Of a DNA stretch of 21,789 nt, positions 1-10,200 are shown in pieces. Made by a program: the position numbers and the translations under genes. Below the pieces are notes generated by a model that had not been told where the DNA came from, ran no database searches, and saw nothing but the letters and a program-made list of their open reading frames with translations. Every line of letters begins with the position of its first letter. Position 1 is the stretch's first letter. This stretch comes from Bacteroidota bacterium. Lineage in GTDB: Bacteria; Bacteroidota; Bacteroidia; Flavobacteriales_F; PHOS-HE28. Where the stretch lies: NCBI GenBank assembly GCA_963169595.1, contig CAUJFM010000027.1:1-21789 (forward strand), read 5' to 3'.

Positions 1-143
1 CTTTGCTCAGCATGGATGTGGGCCATGAATTGGGCACGAAGGAATTCCAAGGCGGCAAGTCGCTCCGCCGGTGTTCGTCCACGCCAGAAATCCTTGTCGT
101 TCGGGGCCTTTCCGCGGTCGATCACCAGCGCCTTGCGTTCCAT
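1..143 (-). CDS. Partial conserved hypothetical small protein (N-terminal 47 residues)
   Basis: A minus-strand reading frame starts with ATG at 143 and runs off the left edge without a stop. The visible peptide begins MERKALVIDRGKAPNDKDFW and continues with the segment TPAERLAALEFLRAQ. From memory, this layout (a short lead-in, an aromatic, then P-E-R-L-A-A-L-E-x-L-R) is typical of short conserved bacterial proteins often found beside nucleotidyltransferase genes. That partner, if present, is outside the window, so no function is assigned. The start lies 33 nt after the stop of the prenyl-glyceryl-phosphate synthase on the same strand, so it could be co-transcribed. A weak 7-nt box (TACCTTG, 156 to 150) lies 6 nt before the ATG and could be its own promoter. 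Confidence 0.6.
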   Translation of the reverse strand, partial: MERKALVIDRGKAPNDKDFWRGRTPAERLAALEFLRAQFMAHIHAEQ

Positions 144-149
144 AGCCTG

Positions 150-156
150 CAAGGTA
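150..156 (-). promoter_or_regulatory. Weak -7-like box before the partial hypothetical gene
   Basis: On the minus strand TACCTTG lies 6 nt before the ATG at 143. It resembles the Bacteroidota -7 element TAnnTTTG with one base missing. No -33 TTG is evident. Support is the recurrence of similar boxes before other starts in this window. Confidence 0.2.
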
Positions 157-176
157 CAACAACGGCTGGCCGTCAT

Positions 177-932
177 TCACCCGTGGACCGCCTCGCTCAT
201 GGCGAAGATGCGGTCGGGGTCCTCCTCGAAGGCGGTGCCCACCACCAGCATGTCGGCGCCGGCGGCGCAGAGGGCCTGGGCCTGTTCGGCCGTGCGGATG
301 CCGCCCCCCACGATGAGCGGGGTGCTGACCGCCTTGCGCACGGCGGCCACCATCTGCGGGGACACGGTCCGTGGCGCACCGCTGCCCGTGTCCAGGTACA
401 TGGCGCGCAGGCCCAGCAGTTCGCCGGCCAGCGCGGTGGCGGCCGCGATGCCGGGCTTGTCGTGCGGCACGGGGGCGCTCTGGCTCACGTAATGGGCCGT
501 CGTGGCGCGCCCGCCGTCCACCAGCAGGTAGCCCGTGGGGATGGCCTCCAGTCCGAGGGCCTTCACCGTGGGTGCGGCCGTCACATGGTGGCCGATGAGC
601 AGTTCGGGGTTTCGGCCGCTGATGAGCGAGAGGAAAAGCAGCGCATCGGCGTGGCCGCTCAGCTGGGCGGGGCTTCCTGGGAAGAGCACCACCGGGCGGT
701 CCGCGGTGGCATCCCGCGACCATTTCTTCACCAGTTGCACGCACCGGTCGAAGGAGGCCGAGGTGAGCAGGCTGCCGCCCACCAGGAACACGTCGGCACG
801 GGCCATGCAGGCGTTCTGCACGGTACGTTCCAAGGTGGCCTCATCGGTCCCGAAGTCGGGGTCGATGAGCACGGCCAGGAGTTTGCGGCCCGAACCCTTT
901 GCGGCTTCCAACTGTTCCAGCACGCGGCCCAT
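177..932 (-). CDS. Geranylgeranylglyceryl/heptaprenylglyceryl phosphate synthase family (group II GGGPS)
   Basis: A TIM-barrel prenyltransferase predicted to join a long prenyl diphosphate to sn-glycerol-1-phosphate, giving an ether-linked lipid precursor. Visible family motifs, in order, are LLAVLIDPD near the N-terminus, VVLFPGSPAQLS, LLFLSLISGRNPELLIG, IPTGYLLVDGG, YLDTGSGAPRTVS, IVGGGIRTAEQA and VVGTAFEED at the C-terminus. The last three form the phosphate-binding end of the barrel. I chose ATG 932 (MGRVLEQLEAAKG...), giving 251 aa. Relatives usually have about 15 residues before the KLLAVLIDPD strand, and a TATGTTCG box at 945-938 overlaps the alternative ATG at 944. TTG 953 and ATG 944 are possible longer starts. 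Homologues are common in Bacteroidota, but their lipid product there is less settled than in archaea. Confidence 0.93.
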   Translation of the reverse strand: MGRVLEQLEAAKGSGRKLLAVLIDPDFGTDEATLERTVQNACMARADVFLVGGSLLTSASFDRCVQLVKKWSRDATADRPVVLFPGSPAQLSGHADALLFLSLISGRNPELLIGHHVTAAPTVKALGLEAIPTGYLLVDGGRATTAHYVSQSAPVPHDKPGIAAATALAGELLGLRAMYLDTGSGAPRTVSPQMVAAVRKAVSTPLIVGGGIRTAEQAQALCAAGADMLVVGTAFEEDPDRIFAMSEAVHG

Positions 933-937
933 GCCTG

Positions 938-945
938 CGAACATA
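938..945 (-). promoter_or_regulatory. Putative -7 box for the GGGPS gene
   Basis: TATGTTCG on the minus strand, 5 nt before the preferred ATG at 932, matches TAnnTTTG except for T to C at the seventh base. If used, transcription would begin at or within a base or two of the ATG (leaderless), and the ATG at 944 could not be used because it lies in the box. No -33 element was found. Confidence 0.35.
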
Positions 946-975
946 GCCAACAACCCGTGAACCAGCCCTACAGCG

Positions 976-983
976 TAACTTCG
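976..983 (+). promoter_or_regulatory. Putative -7 box for ahcY
   Basis: TAACTTCG lies 8 nt before the ahcY ATG at 992 and matches TAnnTTTG at all but one fixed base. The gap between the divergent GGGPS and ahcY starts is only 59 nt, so the two promoters would share one short region. No clear -33 TTG is present at the usual distance. Confidence 0.35.
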
Positions 984-991
984 CGCTCCCT

Positions 992-2317
<1,326 letters not shown>

Positions 2318-2333
2318 GCACCGCGTTCAACGC

Positions 2334-2374
2334 AAAAGCCCCGGTTCCGCAAGGATACCGGGGCTTTTCTTTTT
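2334..2374 (+). terminator. Intrinsic terminator downstream of ahcY
   Basis: A perfect 11-bp stem, AAAAGCCCCGG (2334-2344) with CCGGGGCTTTT (2358-2368), encloses a 13-nt loop and runs into a T-rich tail TTTTCTTTTT (2365-2374). It starts 16 nt after the ahcY stop. The A-tract on the left could give weak termination for the convergent lipoprotein gene as well. Confidence 0.9.
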
Positions 2375-2435
2375 CGGATGAGGATAGGCGAGCGATGCCA
2401 CGGCGGTCACTCGCCACTTCCGATCCGCCGCTCCG

Positions 2436-2864
2436 TTAATTGTAGATGCGCAGCGTGGTGCCGTTGAAGCTGGTGTTGTAGCGCTGCAAGCCCAAGGCGG
2501 CCGGCCCCTGCAGCACCGAGCCATCGGTGATGAGGAACTTGGACTGGCAGCACACGGTGTCCTGCAGCGAGACCTGATCGTCCAGCACGAACACGCGGCA
2601 CTGCTCGGCGGGCTGGTAAGGGCAGTGGCGGTCCATGGCCACGAAGCTGTCGGCCCCGGAGCGGTACACCACGATACCGCGCGAACCGCCGGTGAGGTAG
2701 AGCCAGCCACTGGGCACCTGCAGGTCGGCGTAGGCGGGGTTGTTGATGTTGATGCTGATGTCCACCGGGGTGAGCGGCACACCGGCACGCTCCTCCTTGC
2801 GGCAGGAGGCCAGCACGACCACGAACGTGGCGAGGGCGATGACGGGTGCGATGGAGCGGCGCAT
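2436..2864 (-). CDS. Rieske-fold lipoprotein lacking the cluster-binding histidines
   Basis: A 142-aa exported lipoprotein. The N-terminus MRRSIAPVIALATFVVVLAS is a signal sequence ending in a lipobox with Cys21 (VLAS-C). The rest resembles small Rieske-like proteins of Bacteroidota: a GIVVYRSGADSFVAMDRHCP segment, then VCCQSKFLITDGSVLQGPA and a final LQRY-type strand. In a true Rieske protein the motifs are CxH and CxxH. Here they read C81-P-Y and C105-C-Q-S, so both histidines are absent, while four cysteines (81, 89, 105, 106) remain. A normal 2Cys/2His [2Fe-2S] cluster is therefore unlikely; disulfides or a different metal site are possible. ATG 2864 was chosen because it gives the signal peptide and sits 5 nt after a perfect TACCTTTG box. 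It is divergent from the small basic protein gene. The fold assignment is inferred from motif spacing. Confidence 0.85.
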   Translation of the reverse strand: MRRSIAPVIALATFVVVLASCRKEERAGVPLTPVDISININNPAYADLQVPSGWLYLTGGSRGIVVYRSGADSFVAMDRHCPYQPAEQCRVFVLDDQVSLQDTVCCQSKFLITDGSVLQGPAALGLQRYNTSFNGTTLRIYN

Positions 2865-2869
2865 CCAGA

Positions 2870-2877
2870 CAAAGGTA
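2870..2877 (-). promoter_or_regulatory. Putative -7 box for the Rieske-like lipoprotein
   Basis: TACCTTTG on the minus strand is an exact match to TAnnTTTG and lies 5 nt before the ATG at 2864, implying a leaderless transcript. No convincing -33 TTG was found 17-19 nt upstream. Confidence 0.45.
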
Positions 2878-2903
2878 GGCAAGCCGGGAGGCGCTGCCTG
2901 TTG

Positions 2904-2911
2904 TAACCTTG
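2904..2911 (+). promoter_or_regulatory. Putative -7 box for the small basic secreted protein
   Basis: TAACCTTG lies 5 nt before the ATG at 2917 and matches TAnnTTTG with one mismatch. It faces away from the TACCTTTG box of the divergent lipoprotein gene, 26 nt apart. Confidence 0.33.
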
Positions 2912-2916
2912 TGGGC

Positions 2917-3207
2917 ATGAACGCACGCGCGCTCCGCTTGTTGTTGACGGCCCTGTGGCTGGTGGTCACGCCGGCCTTGGTGCATGCCCAGGAGGGCATC
3001 AGCCGGAAGAAACAGGAGAAGATCCAGGCCCAGAAGGAGAAGGAGAAGAAGAAGGCCAAGGTGAAGAAGGAGAAGGATGATCGCAAGCGGCACCTGTCCA
3101 TCCAGGACAAGGAGACGCGCAAACGCATCAAGCGCCATACGAAGCGTGCCGACCGCAGTGGGAGCGGCGCGCACCGCGATCGTGGTCTGTTCCGGCGGAA
3201 GCGATAG
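2917..3207 (+). CDS. Small secreted, highly basic Lys/Arg-rich protein of unknown function
   Basis: A 96-aa product. The first ~24 residues (MNARALRLLLTALWLVVTPA then LVHA) form a signal peptide with likely cleavage after VHA. The mature part is extremely charged: 31 of about 72 residues are Lys or Arg, with a predicted helical stretch of K-E-K repeats followed by IQDKETRKRIKRH and ending RGLFRRKR. I recall similar short exported proteins with a DKxTRKRMK-like motif and a C-terminal FRKR-type end as common in Bacteroidota, but without a known role. A nucleic-acid, anionic-glycan or outer-membrane-surface contact would fit the charge, which is speculation. ATG 2917 gives the signal peptide and lies just after a -7-like box. 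It is divergent from the Rieske-like lipoprotein gene. Confidence 0.8.
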   Translation: MNARALRLLLTALWLVVTPALVHAQEGISRKKQEKIQAQKEKEKKKAKVKKEKDDRKRHLSIQDKETRKRIKRHTKRADRSGSGAHRDRGLFRRKR

Positions 3208-3378
3208 ACCTGTATACAACCAGCGGTGGAAGGTGGTGCCCGGTGTGGTGTGAAGTGGACATCCCCGGTATCTTTCGCCCAAGGTCGATCCCATGTTCCC
3301 CGTTCGTCAACCCATCCGTCCAGGCGCTCCGGTCCCCATTCCGCCGGAAACCTGCGCCAGCCGTGGCAAAGGGAAAAT

Positions 3379-3407
3379 TTTGCCGATCCGGGATCTTCCT
3401 ATATTTA
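3379..3407 (+). promoter_or_regulatory. Putative promoter of the TonB receptor module
   Basis: TTTG at 3379-3382 and TATATTTA at 3400-3407 are separated by 17 nt, close to the Bacteroidota -33 TTTG / -7 TAnnTTTG layout; the -7 box has one mismatch. Predicted transcription starts near 3411, giving a leader of about 40 nt before ATG 3454. This is the only promoter in the window with a recognisable -33 element. A second box, TATCTTTC at 3269-3276, lies further upstream in the same 246-nt gap and could be a distal promoter. Confidence 0.5.
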
Positions 3408-3453
3408 CGCCCCCTCGTTGCGCAGTCACGCAGAACGTAATACCTACCTGTTG

Positions 3454-6400
3454 ATGGTGAGAAGGCTATTCTCCGCAGTTGCCCTGTGTCTCATTGGAAC
3501 GGTGTCGGCCCTGGCCCAGACGGGCGCCGGCAGCCTCCGGGGCAAGATCACCGATAAGAAGACCGGTGAACCGCTTCCCTTTGTGAACGTGGTGGTCGAG
3601 AACCGCGGCACCCAGGTGTCGGGCGGTTCCACCGACTTCGACGGGAAGTATGACATCAAGCCGATCGATCCCGGCACCTATGATGTGGTGGTGAGCTATG
3701 TGGGCTACCAGCCCTACAAGCAGACCGGGGTGGTGGTCAACAGCAACAAGATCACCTTCCTGGACATCGCCCTGAACGCCGGTATCGAACTGAAGGAGTT
3801 CGAGGTGGTGGAATACCAGGTGCCGCTGATCAACCGGGATGGTGGCGCTTCGGGCGGAACGGTGACCCGCGAGGAGATCTCGCGCATGCCCCAGCGTTCG
3901 GCCACGGCCCTGGCCACCACGGTGGCCGGTGCCAGCGATGCCGGTACGGGCGGTGGTATCAGCATCCGCGGTGCCCGTACGGAGGCCACCTACTACTACA
4001 TTGACGGGGTGAAGGTGCCGGCCGGTGCAGGCACGGGCCTCCCGAAGAGCTCCATCGAGGAAGTGCAGGTGATCACCGGCGGTGTGCCCGCCAACTACGG
4101 TGACGTGACCGGTGGTCTGGTGAACATCACCACCCGCGGTCCCAGCCGCCAGTTCTTCGGCGGGGCGGAATACCTCACCTCCGGTTACAAGATCGGGGAT
4201 GACATCACCGACATCGTGGGTCTGGACAAGTTCGCGTTCAACCAGGTGGAGGCCAGCCTCTCCGGTCCGCTGCTGTTCCGCAAGGACAGTGTGGGCAACA
4301 AGGAGAAGCCCCTGATCGGCTTCTTCCTGAGCGGCCAGTACACCAACGTGGTGGACGGTTCGCCCTCCTACATCGGCGATGTGCGGGTGAAGCCCGAGGT
4401 GCGCGACCGGTTCCTGTCGAACCCCGCCCGCCTGCTGCCCAGCGGTACCAACGATTTTGTGCTGGGCTACGCCAGCGACTTCCTCCGCGCCGGTGATGTG
4501 GAGTCCATCAAGACCCGCCAGAACGCCGGTCAGACCAGCTACCTGGCCTCGGGTAAGATCGACATCGCCACCACCCCCACGATCAACTTCACCGTGGGTG
4601 GTTCGTTCGACTACAGCAACCGCCAGAGCTACAACCGCAACAACGCCCTGCTGAACGCGGACAACAACATCCGCATCAAGGAGACCACCTGGCGTGCGTT
4701 CGCCCGCTTCACCCAGCGCTTCCTGAACAAGCCGGAGGAGGAGGGCAAGAAGCAGTCCATCAAGAACGCCTTCTACAGCATCCAGTTCGACTACAGCCGG
4801 TACAACAACAACGTGCAGGACTTCGAACACGGCGACCGGCTGTTCGATTACGGCTACGTGGGCAAGTTCACCACCTACCGCGCGCCCCAGTTCGAACTGC
4901 GTGGCCCGCGTTGGGTGCAGGTGGGTGAGCGCGACACGCTGATCACCTTCACCCCCGGTGAGCAGAACCCCGACCTGGCCGCCTTCAACAACTTCTACTT
5001 CAACGCCTTCGATCCCTCGCCCTACCCCGTGCAATACCTGTTCGGTGCACCGGAAGGGTCGGACCCCAACTACATCGGGTTCTACGAGAACTTCCAGCAG
5101 ACCACCTCGCGCGGTGTGCTGTGGAACGGTGTGCGTCCCCGTTCGGTGTACAACATGTGGAACAACATCGGCTTCATCGACGATCCCGATGGTGCCGAGT
5201 TCCGCAAGCGCCAGAACGACCAGATCCGCTTCACCTTCAACGCCAGCGCCGACATTCTTGACGGTCACGCGGTGGCCATCGGTCTGGAATACGAACAGCT
5301 GACCCAGCGCCGCTACGACCTGGCGCCCATCGGCCTGTGGACCCGTGCCCGTTCGCTGACCAACTTCCACATCCGCGAGTGGCAGGACAGCATCCCCACC
5401 AACATCGTGCAGCTGCCCGGCAGCACGCTGCCCTTCTACTTCTACAGCCGCAGCGTGGCGCTGGATGACCAGCCCTACTTCGACCGCAGCCTGCGCGCCG
5501 CCCTGGGCCTCGACCCCAACGGCAATGACTTCATCGACGTGGATGCGCTCGATCCCTCGGTCTTCTCCCTGGACATGTTCGCCGCCGATGAGCTGATCAA
5601 CAGCGGCAACGGTACCGTGGTGAGCTATGTGGGTTACGACCACCTGGGCAACCGGGTGAGCGGCCGCCCCAGCTTCGATTCCTTCTTCAACGGCCGGGAC
5701 GACAACGGCAACTTCACCCGCATGCAGGCGCCCTTCCAGCCGATCTACATGGCCGGCTACGTGATGGACAAGTTCGCCTTCGACGACATCATCTTCAACG
5801 TGGGTGTGCGGGTGGACCGCTACGACGCCAACCAGCAGGTGCTGAAGGACAAGTACCTGTGGCAGGAGGCCTACACCGCCGGCAGCGCCGTGCCCAGCAA
5901 CGACATCGCCGCCCAGCTCGCCAACCGCCCCTCGAACATCGGCGACGACTACGTGGTGTATGTGGACAGCTACGAGCAGCCCAACACGGTGAAGGGTTAC
6001 CGCGATGGTGACACCTGGTACAGCGCCACGGGTGTGGAACTGAACGATGGCAACTCCCTGCAGGAGTCCGGCTCCATCCGTCCGTACCTGATCGGCGGCG
6101 ACCAGCGCACCGACCTGCCCGGCTCGCCCATGCGCCGCACCGCGTGGGAGGACTACACCCCCGCCTGGAACGTGATGCCCCGTGTGGCCTTCTCGTTCCC
6201 CATCTCGGACGAGGCCGTGTTCTTCGCCCACTACGATGTGCTGACCCAGCGCCCCAACGCGGGCCAGAGCCGCCTGAACCTGGTGGACTATGCCTACATC
6301 GAGAACACGGGCGACATCCTCACCAACCCCGCGCTGAAGCCCACCAAGACGATCGACTACGAACTGGGCTTCCAGCAGGTGCTGAGCAAGTCGTCCTCGC

Positions 6401-7215
6401 TGAAGATCTCGGCCTTCTACCGCGAACTGCGCGATCAGATCCAGATCCGCAACGTGGTGAACGCCTGGCCGCGTGACTACCGCACCTACGACAACTTCGA
6501 CTTCGGTACGGTGAAGGGCTTCACCACCACCTTCGACCTGCGCCAGACCGGCAACGTGTGGATGCGTGCCAGCTACACCCTGCAGTTCGCAGACGGTACC
6601 GGTTCGGGCCCCAACACGGGCATCAACCTGATCAACTCCGGCCAGCCCAACCTGCGGACGATCTCGCCGCTGGACTTCGACCAGCGCCACCGCTTCCAGC
6701 TGACCCTGGACTACCGCTACGGCGGCGGCTCGGACTACAACGGTCCGATGCTCTTCGGCAAGCCCATCCTGCAGCGCATGGGCATGAACGTGGTGAGCAT
6801 CTTCGGCAGCGGCACTCCCTACAGCCGCAGCAGCCAGGTGGTGAGCGAGGCCACCGGTGCCAACAACTACCTGCTGGACGGCACCCTGAACGGTGCGCGC
6901 CTGCCCTGGCAGTTCACCACCGATGTGCAGATCGACCGCGACATCCCGCTGACCTTCGGTGGCGAGGGCGACAAGGCCAAGAGCGCCAACCTGCGGGTGT
7001 ACCTGTTGATCACGAACATCCTCAACACGGAGAACATCGTGGGCGTTTATCGCTACACGGGTTCGCCCACCAACGACGGTTACCTGGCCCAGCTCACCGA
7101 CATGACGCAGATCGATCCGCAGTCGTTCCGTGACCTGTACACGACCAAGATCAACAACCCCTTCAACTTCGGCGCACCCCGCACCATCCGTCTGGGCGTG
7201 AGCTTCGATTTCTGA
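3454..7215 (+). CDS. TonB-dependent receptor with N-terminal carboxypeptidase-regulatory-like domain
   Basis: An outer-membrane gated barrel of 1253 aa, energised by TonB. Domains in order: signal peptide (residues 1-21, MVRRLFSAVALCLIGTVSAL-A), a CarboxypepD_reg-like beta-sandwich at about 27-110 (GSLRGKITDKKTGEPLPF ... YVGYQPYKQTG), a plug at about 135-230 with EISRMPQRSATALATTVAG, ISIRGARTEATYYYIDGV and VITGGVPANYGDVTGG, then a barrel of about 1000 residues. The barrel ends in an aromatic-terminated last strand (RTIRLGVSFDF). It is not followed by a SusD gene, so it is not an ordinary SusCD pair; the substrate is unknown. ATG 3454 was chosen over upstream frame because it begins the signal peptide; TTG 3451 is adjacent. 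Its stop overlaps the start of the next gene (TGATG), implying translational coupling. Confidence 0.95.
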   Translation: MVRRLFSAVALCLIGTVSALAQTGAGSLRGKITDKKTGEPLPFVNVVVENRGTQVSGGSTDFDGKYDIKPIDPGTYDVVVSYVGYQPYKQTGVVVNSNKITFLDIALNAGIELKEFEVVEYQVPLINRDGGASGGTVTREEISRMPQRSATALATTVAGASDAGTGGGISIRGARTEATYYYIDGVKVPAGAGTGLPKSSIEEVQVITGGVPANYGDVTGGLVNITTRGPSRQFFGGAEYLTSGYKIGDDITDIVGLDKFAFNQVEASLSGPLLFRKDSVGNKEKPLIGFFLSGQYTNVVDGSPSYIGDVRVKPEVRDRFLSNPARLLPSGTNDFVLGYASDFLRAGDVESIKTRQNAGQTSYLASGKIDIATTPTINFTVGGSFDYSNRQSYNRNNALLNADNNIRIKETTWRAFARFTQRFLNKPEEEGKKQSIKNAFYSIQFDYSRYNNNVQDFEHGDRLFDYGYVGKFTTYRAPQFELRGPRWVQVGERDTLITFTPGEQNPDLAAFNNFYFNAFDPSPYPVQYLFGAPEGSDPNYIGFYENFQQTTSRGVLWNGVRPRSVYNMWNNIGFIDDPDGAEFRKRQNDQIRFTFNASADILDGHAVAIGLEYEQLTQRRYDLAPIGLWTRARSLTNFHIREWQDSIPTNIVQLPGSTLPFYFYSRSVALDDQPYFDRSLRAALGLDPNGNDFIDVDALDPSVFSLDMFAADELINSGNGTVVSYVGYDHLGNRVSGRPSFDSFFNGRDDNGNFTRMQAPFQPIYMAGYVMDKFAFDDIIFNVGVRVDRYDANQQVLKDKYLWQEAYTAGSAVPSNDIAAQLANRPSNIGDDYVVYVDSYEQPNTVKGYRDGDTWYSATGVELNDGNSLQESGSIRPYLIGGDQRTDLPGSPMRRTAWEDYTPAWNVMPRVAFSFPISDEAVFFAHYDVLTQRPNAGQSRLNLVDYAYIENTGDILTNPALKPTKTIDYELGFQQVLSKSSSLKISAFYRELRDQIQIRNVVNAWPRDYRTYDNFDFGTVKGFTTTFDLRQTGNVWMRASYTLQFADGTGSGPNTGINLINSGQPNLRTISPLDFDQRHRFQLTLDYRYGGGSDYNGPMLFGKPILQRMGMNVVSIFGSGTPYSRSSQVVSEATGANNYLLDGTLNGARLPWQFTTDVQIDRDIPLTFGGEGDKAKSANLRVYLLITNILNTENIVGVYRYTGSPTNDGYLAQLTDMTQIDPQSFRDLYTTKINNPFNFGAPRTIRLGVSFDF

Positions 7216-10200
7216 TGAACGCACAACTGTCGACCATGAAAGGCTATACGAGAGCACTCCTCACCAGAACCTTCGCTCTGAGCCTCGCCACCGGTCTGGC
7301 CCTGGGCGCGCATGCCATGCCCCCGTTGAACGGGTCGGGCATGAACGGCCAGAACCGCACTGTGGCCACACCAAAGGCCGCGGGCTGTTCCCCGGCCACG
7401 CAGGTCACCCAGCTCGATTTCAACAACGTGCGTGCGGTGATCGAGAACGGGGGCAACAAGTGGCAGCGTCGCGGCGTGGGCCGCTCCGGCTACGAGGTGC
7501 CCAAGACCCCGGATTTCAGCGGTGCCAACGCCATTTTCGCCGGGGCCCTGTGGATGGGCGGCGTGGGCCCCGATGGTAACCTGAAGGTGGCCGCCGTGCT
7601 TTACCGCACCGATGGTAACGACTTCTGGCCCGGTCCGCTCACCAACGACGGCCTGGCCACCGTGACCCCGGAGGTGTGCTCGGAGTATGACCGCTTCTAC
7701 ACCACTACCCGCGCGCAGGCCGAGGCCCACGTGGCGTGGAAGAACTGCAACGGCGACCCCGATTGCCTGGCGGAGATCTTCCCCAATGGCTACTCGGTGC
7801 CCACCGCCTTCATCAACTGGCCCGCCATGGGCAACGTGGAGGCCGGTCAGGACCTGTACCTGGCCCCCTTCTTCGATTACGATGGCGACGGCAGCTACGA
7901 CCCCTTCGCCGGTGACTATCCCGACTACGGGTTCGAACAGTCCGTGGAGGACTGCAAGAACAAGCTGCGGGAGGACCCCGTGCCGCTGTTCGGTGACTAC
8001 AACATCTGGTGGATCTTCAACGACAAGGGCGATGCCCACACCGAGTCGCTGGGCCAGCCCATCGGCCTGGAGGTGCGTGCCCAGGGTTTCGCGTTCAGCT
8101 CGAACGACGAGATCAACAACATGACCTTCTACAACTACACGGTCATCAACCAGGGTTCGCAGACGCTGCTGAACACCTACTTCGGCCACTTCATCGACCC
8201 GGACCTGGGCTGTTCCAACGATGACTTCACCGGTTGCGACGTGCGCCGTGGTCTGGGCTACTCCTACAACTGGGATGACAACGACGAGGCCTGCCTGGGT
8301 GCCGTGGGTTACGGCCCGCAGCCCCCGGCGGTGGGTGTGGACTTCTTTGAAGGCCCCTTCGAGGATGCTGATAACGTGGACAACCCTGGCGAGGACCAGA
8401 ACCTGACCTGTCAGGAGTACCAGGCCCAGGGTGGTATCCCCTACCGCGGGATCGGCATCGGTTACGGTGATGGCGTGCTCGACAACGAGCGTTTCGGCAT
8501 GCGTGCGTTCATCTACTTCAACCGGGAGTCGACGAACGCCAACATGACCGACCCCAGCAACTTCACGCACTTCTACAACTACCTGCGCAGTATCTGGAAG
8601 AACAACCTGCCGCAGACCTACGGAGGCATCGGTTACGATGAGAGCCCCAACGCCACCCGCGCATACTACATGTTCCCCGGAAGCAGTGACCCGGTGGGCT
8701 GGGGTACCAACTGCGTGCCGCAGGCCCCTTGGAGCGAGACCACGCCCACCCCGGCCCAGCCTGACCGTCGTTTCGTGCAGAGCGCAGGCCCCTTCACCCT
8801 GGAGCCCGGTGCCTACAACAACATCACCGTGGGTGTGGTGTGGGCCCGTGCCAACTCGGGTGGTGCCGCCGCCAGCCTCGGGCCTCTGCGTGTGGCCGAT
8901 GACAAGGCGCAGGCCCTGTTCGACAACTGCTTCAAGATCCTCGACGGTCCCGATGCACCGGACATCACCATCCAGGAGCTGGACCGCGAGCTGATCCTGT
9001 ACCTGACCAACCCGCTGGGCAGCAACAACGAGAACGAGGCCTACGAAGAGCTTCAGCCCCTGATCCCCGAGGAGGGTCCCAACGGCGAACTGTACGATCG
9101 CTTCTACCGCTTCCAGGGCTACAAGGTGTACCAGGTGAAGGATGCCACCGTGAGCGTGGCCGATCTGGGCGATGTGAACCTGGCCCGTCTGGTCTATCAG
9201 GGCGATGTGGAGGATGAGATCGGCCAGCTGGTGAACTTCTTCTTCGATGACCAGATCCAGCAGACCGTACCCCGCGAGATGGTGAACGGTTCCAACGAGG
9301 GCATCAAGCACGCCATCCGCATCACCGAGGACAAGTTCGCCCAAGGCGACCCCGCCCTGGTGAACTTCAAGTCCTACTACTACATCGCGGTGGCCTACGG
9401 CTACAACAACTACGAGCCGTTCAACGTGAGCGCCGGTACGGGCCAGGCCTTCCCCTATGTGGAAAGCCGGAAGGCAGCCTTCGGTTCGATCCGCAGCTAC
9501 GTGGGTATCCCGCACAAGCCGGGCGCGGAGGCGAACGGCACGGTGCAGGCGGCCAACTTCGGCGACAGCTTCCAGATAACGCGCCTGGAGGGTCAGGGCA
9601 ACGGTGGTCTCCGTCTGGAGCTCACCCAGGAGTCCGAGAACGCCATCATGGCCGGTGCCCCCTGGCGGAAGGATGAGCTGAAGTACAAGCGTGGTGCTTC
9701 CCCGATCGACGTGAAGGTGGTGGACCCCCTGAAGGTGCCCAGCGCCCAGTTCGAGATCTGGTTCAAGGATTCGGTGACCCCGAACACCCTGGATGATGCC
9801 TACTGGTTCATCACCAAGGTGCCGGCCAGCACCAGCCGCGATACGGTGTGGAGCGATCGCACCATTGCCGTGGGCAACGAGCAGTTGATCCTGGATTGGG
9901 GGCTGTCCGTGACCATCGAGCAGGCCTACAACCAGGGTGACTTTGCCTTCCCGATCGGCACCGGTACCTTGGAGTTCGCTGACAACAGCAAGGCCTGGTT
10001 CTATGGCATCCCCGACGGGGAAGGCGCGAACAACCCGTTCAACTGGATCCGTTCCGGTTCGGCGGAGTTCACCGAGGCCACGGAGACGATCTACAACGAT
10101 CGTATCGGCAAGGATGACGAGCAGATCTACGAGGGCATCCTGGGCGGCACCTGGGCCCCCTGGCCGTTGATCGGTCAGGCACCCTTCCAGCCGGGCTCAC

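Noticed and set aside
3226..3453. Longer N-terminus for the TonB receptor from the upstream open frame
   Set aside because: The upstream residues have no signal peptide and would cover the promoter-like elements; ATG 3454 starts a clean signal sequence.
3293..3454. A 53-codon frame starting ATG 3293 in the leader of the TonB receptor, after a TATCTTTC box
   Set aside because: Proline-rich peptide without a recognisable feature, and it overlaps the better promoter at 3379-3407.
3466..7257. A 1263-codon open frame antisense to the TonB receptor gene
   Set aside because: Its translation is rich in Val, His and Gly with no domain logic, and it mirrors the strong codon bias of the receptor gene, which rarely uses codons that give antisense stops. 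The sense strand has a clear signal peptide, plug and barrel.
7080..9515. An 811-codon open frame antisense to the giant exported protein
   Set aside because: Same explanation: low-complexity hydrophobic/His/Gly translation opposite a gene with recognisable family motifs.
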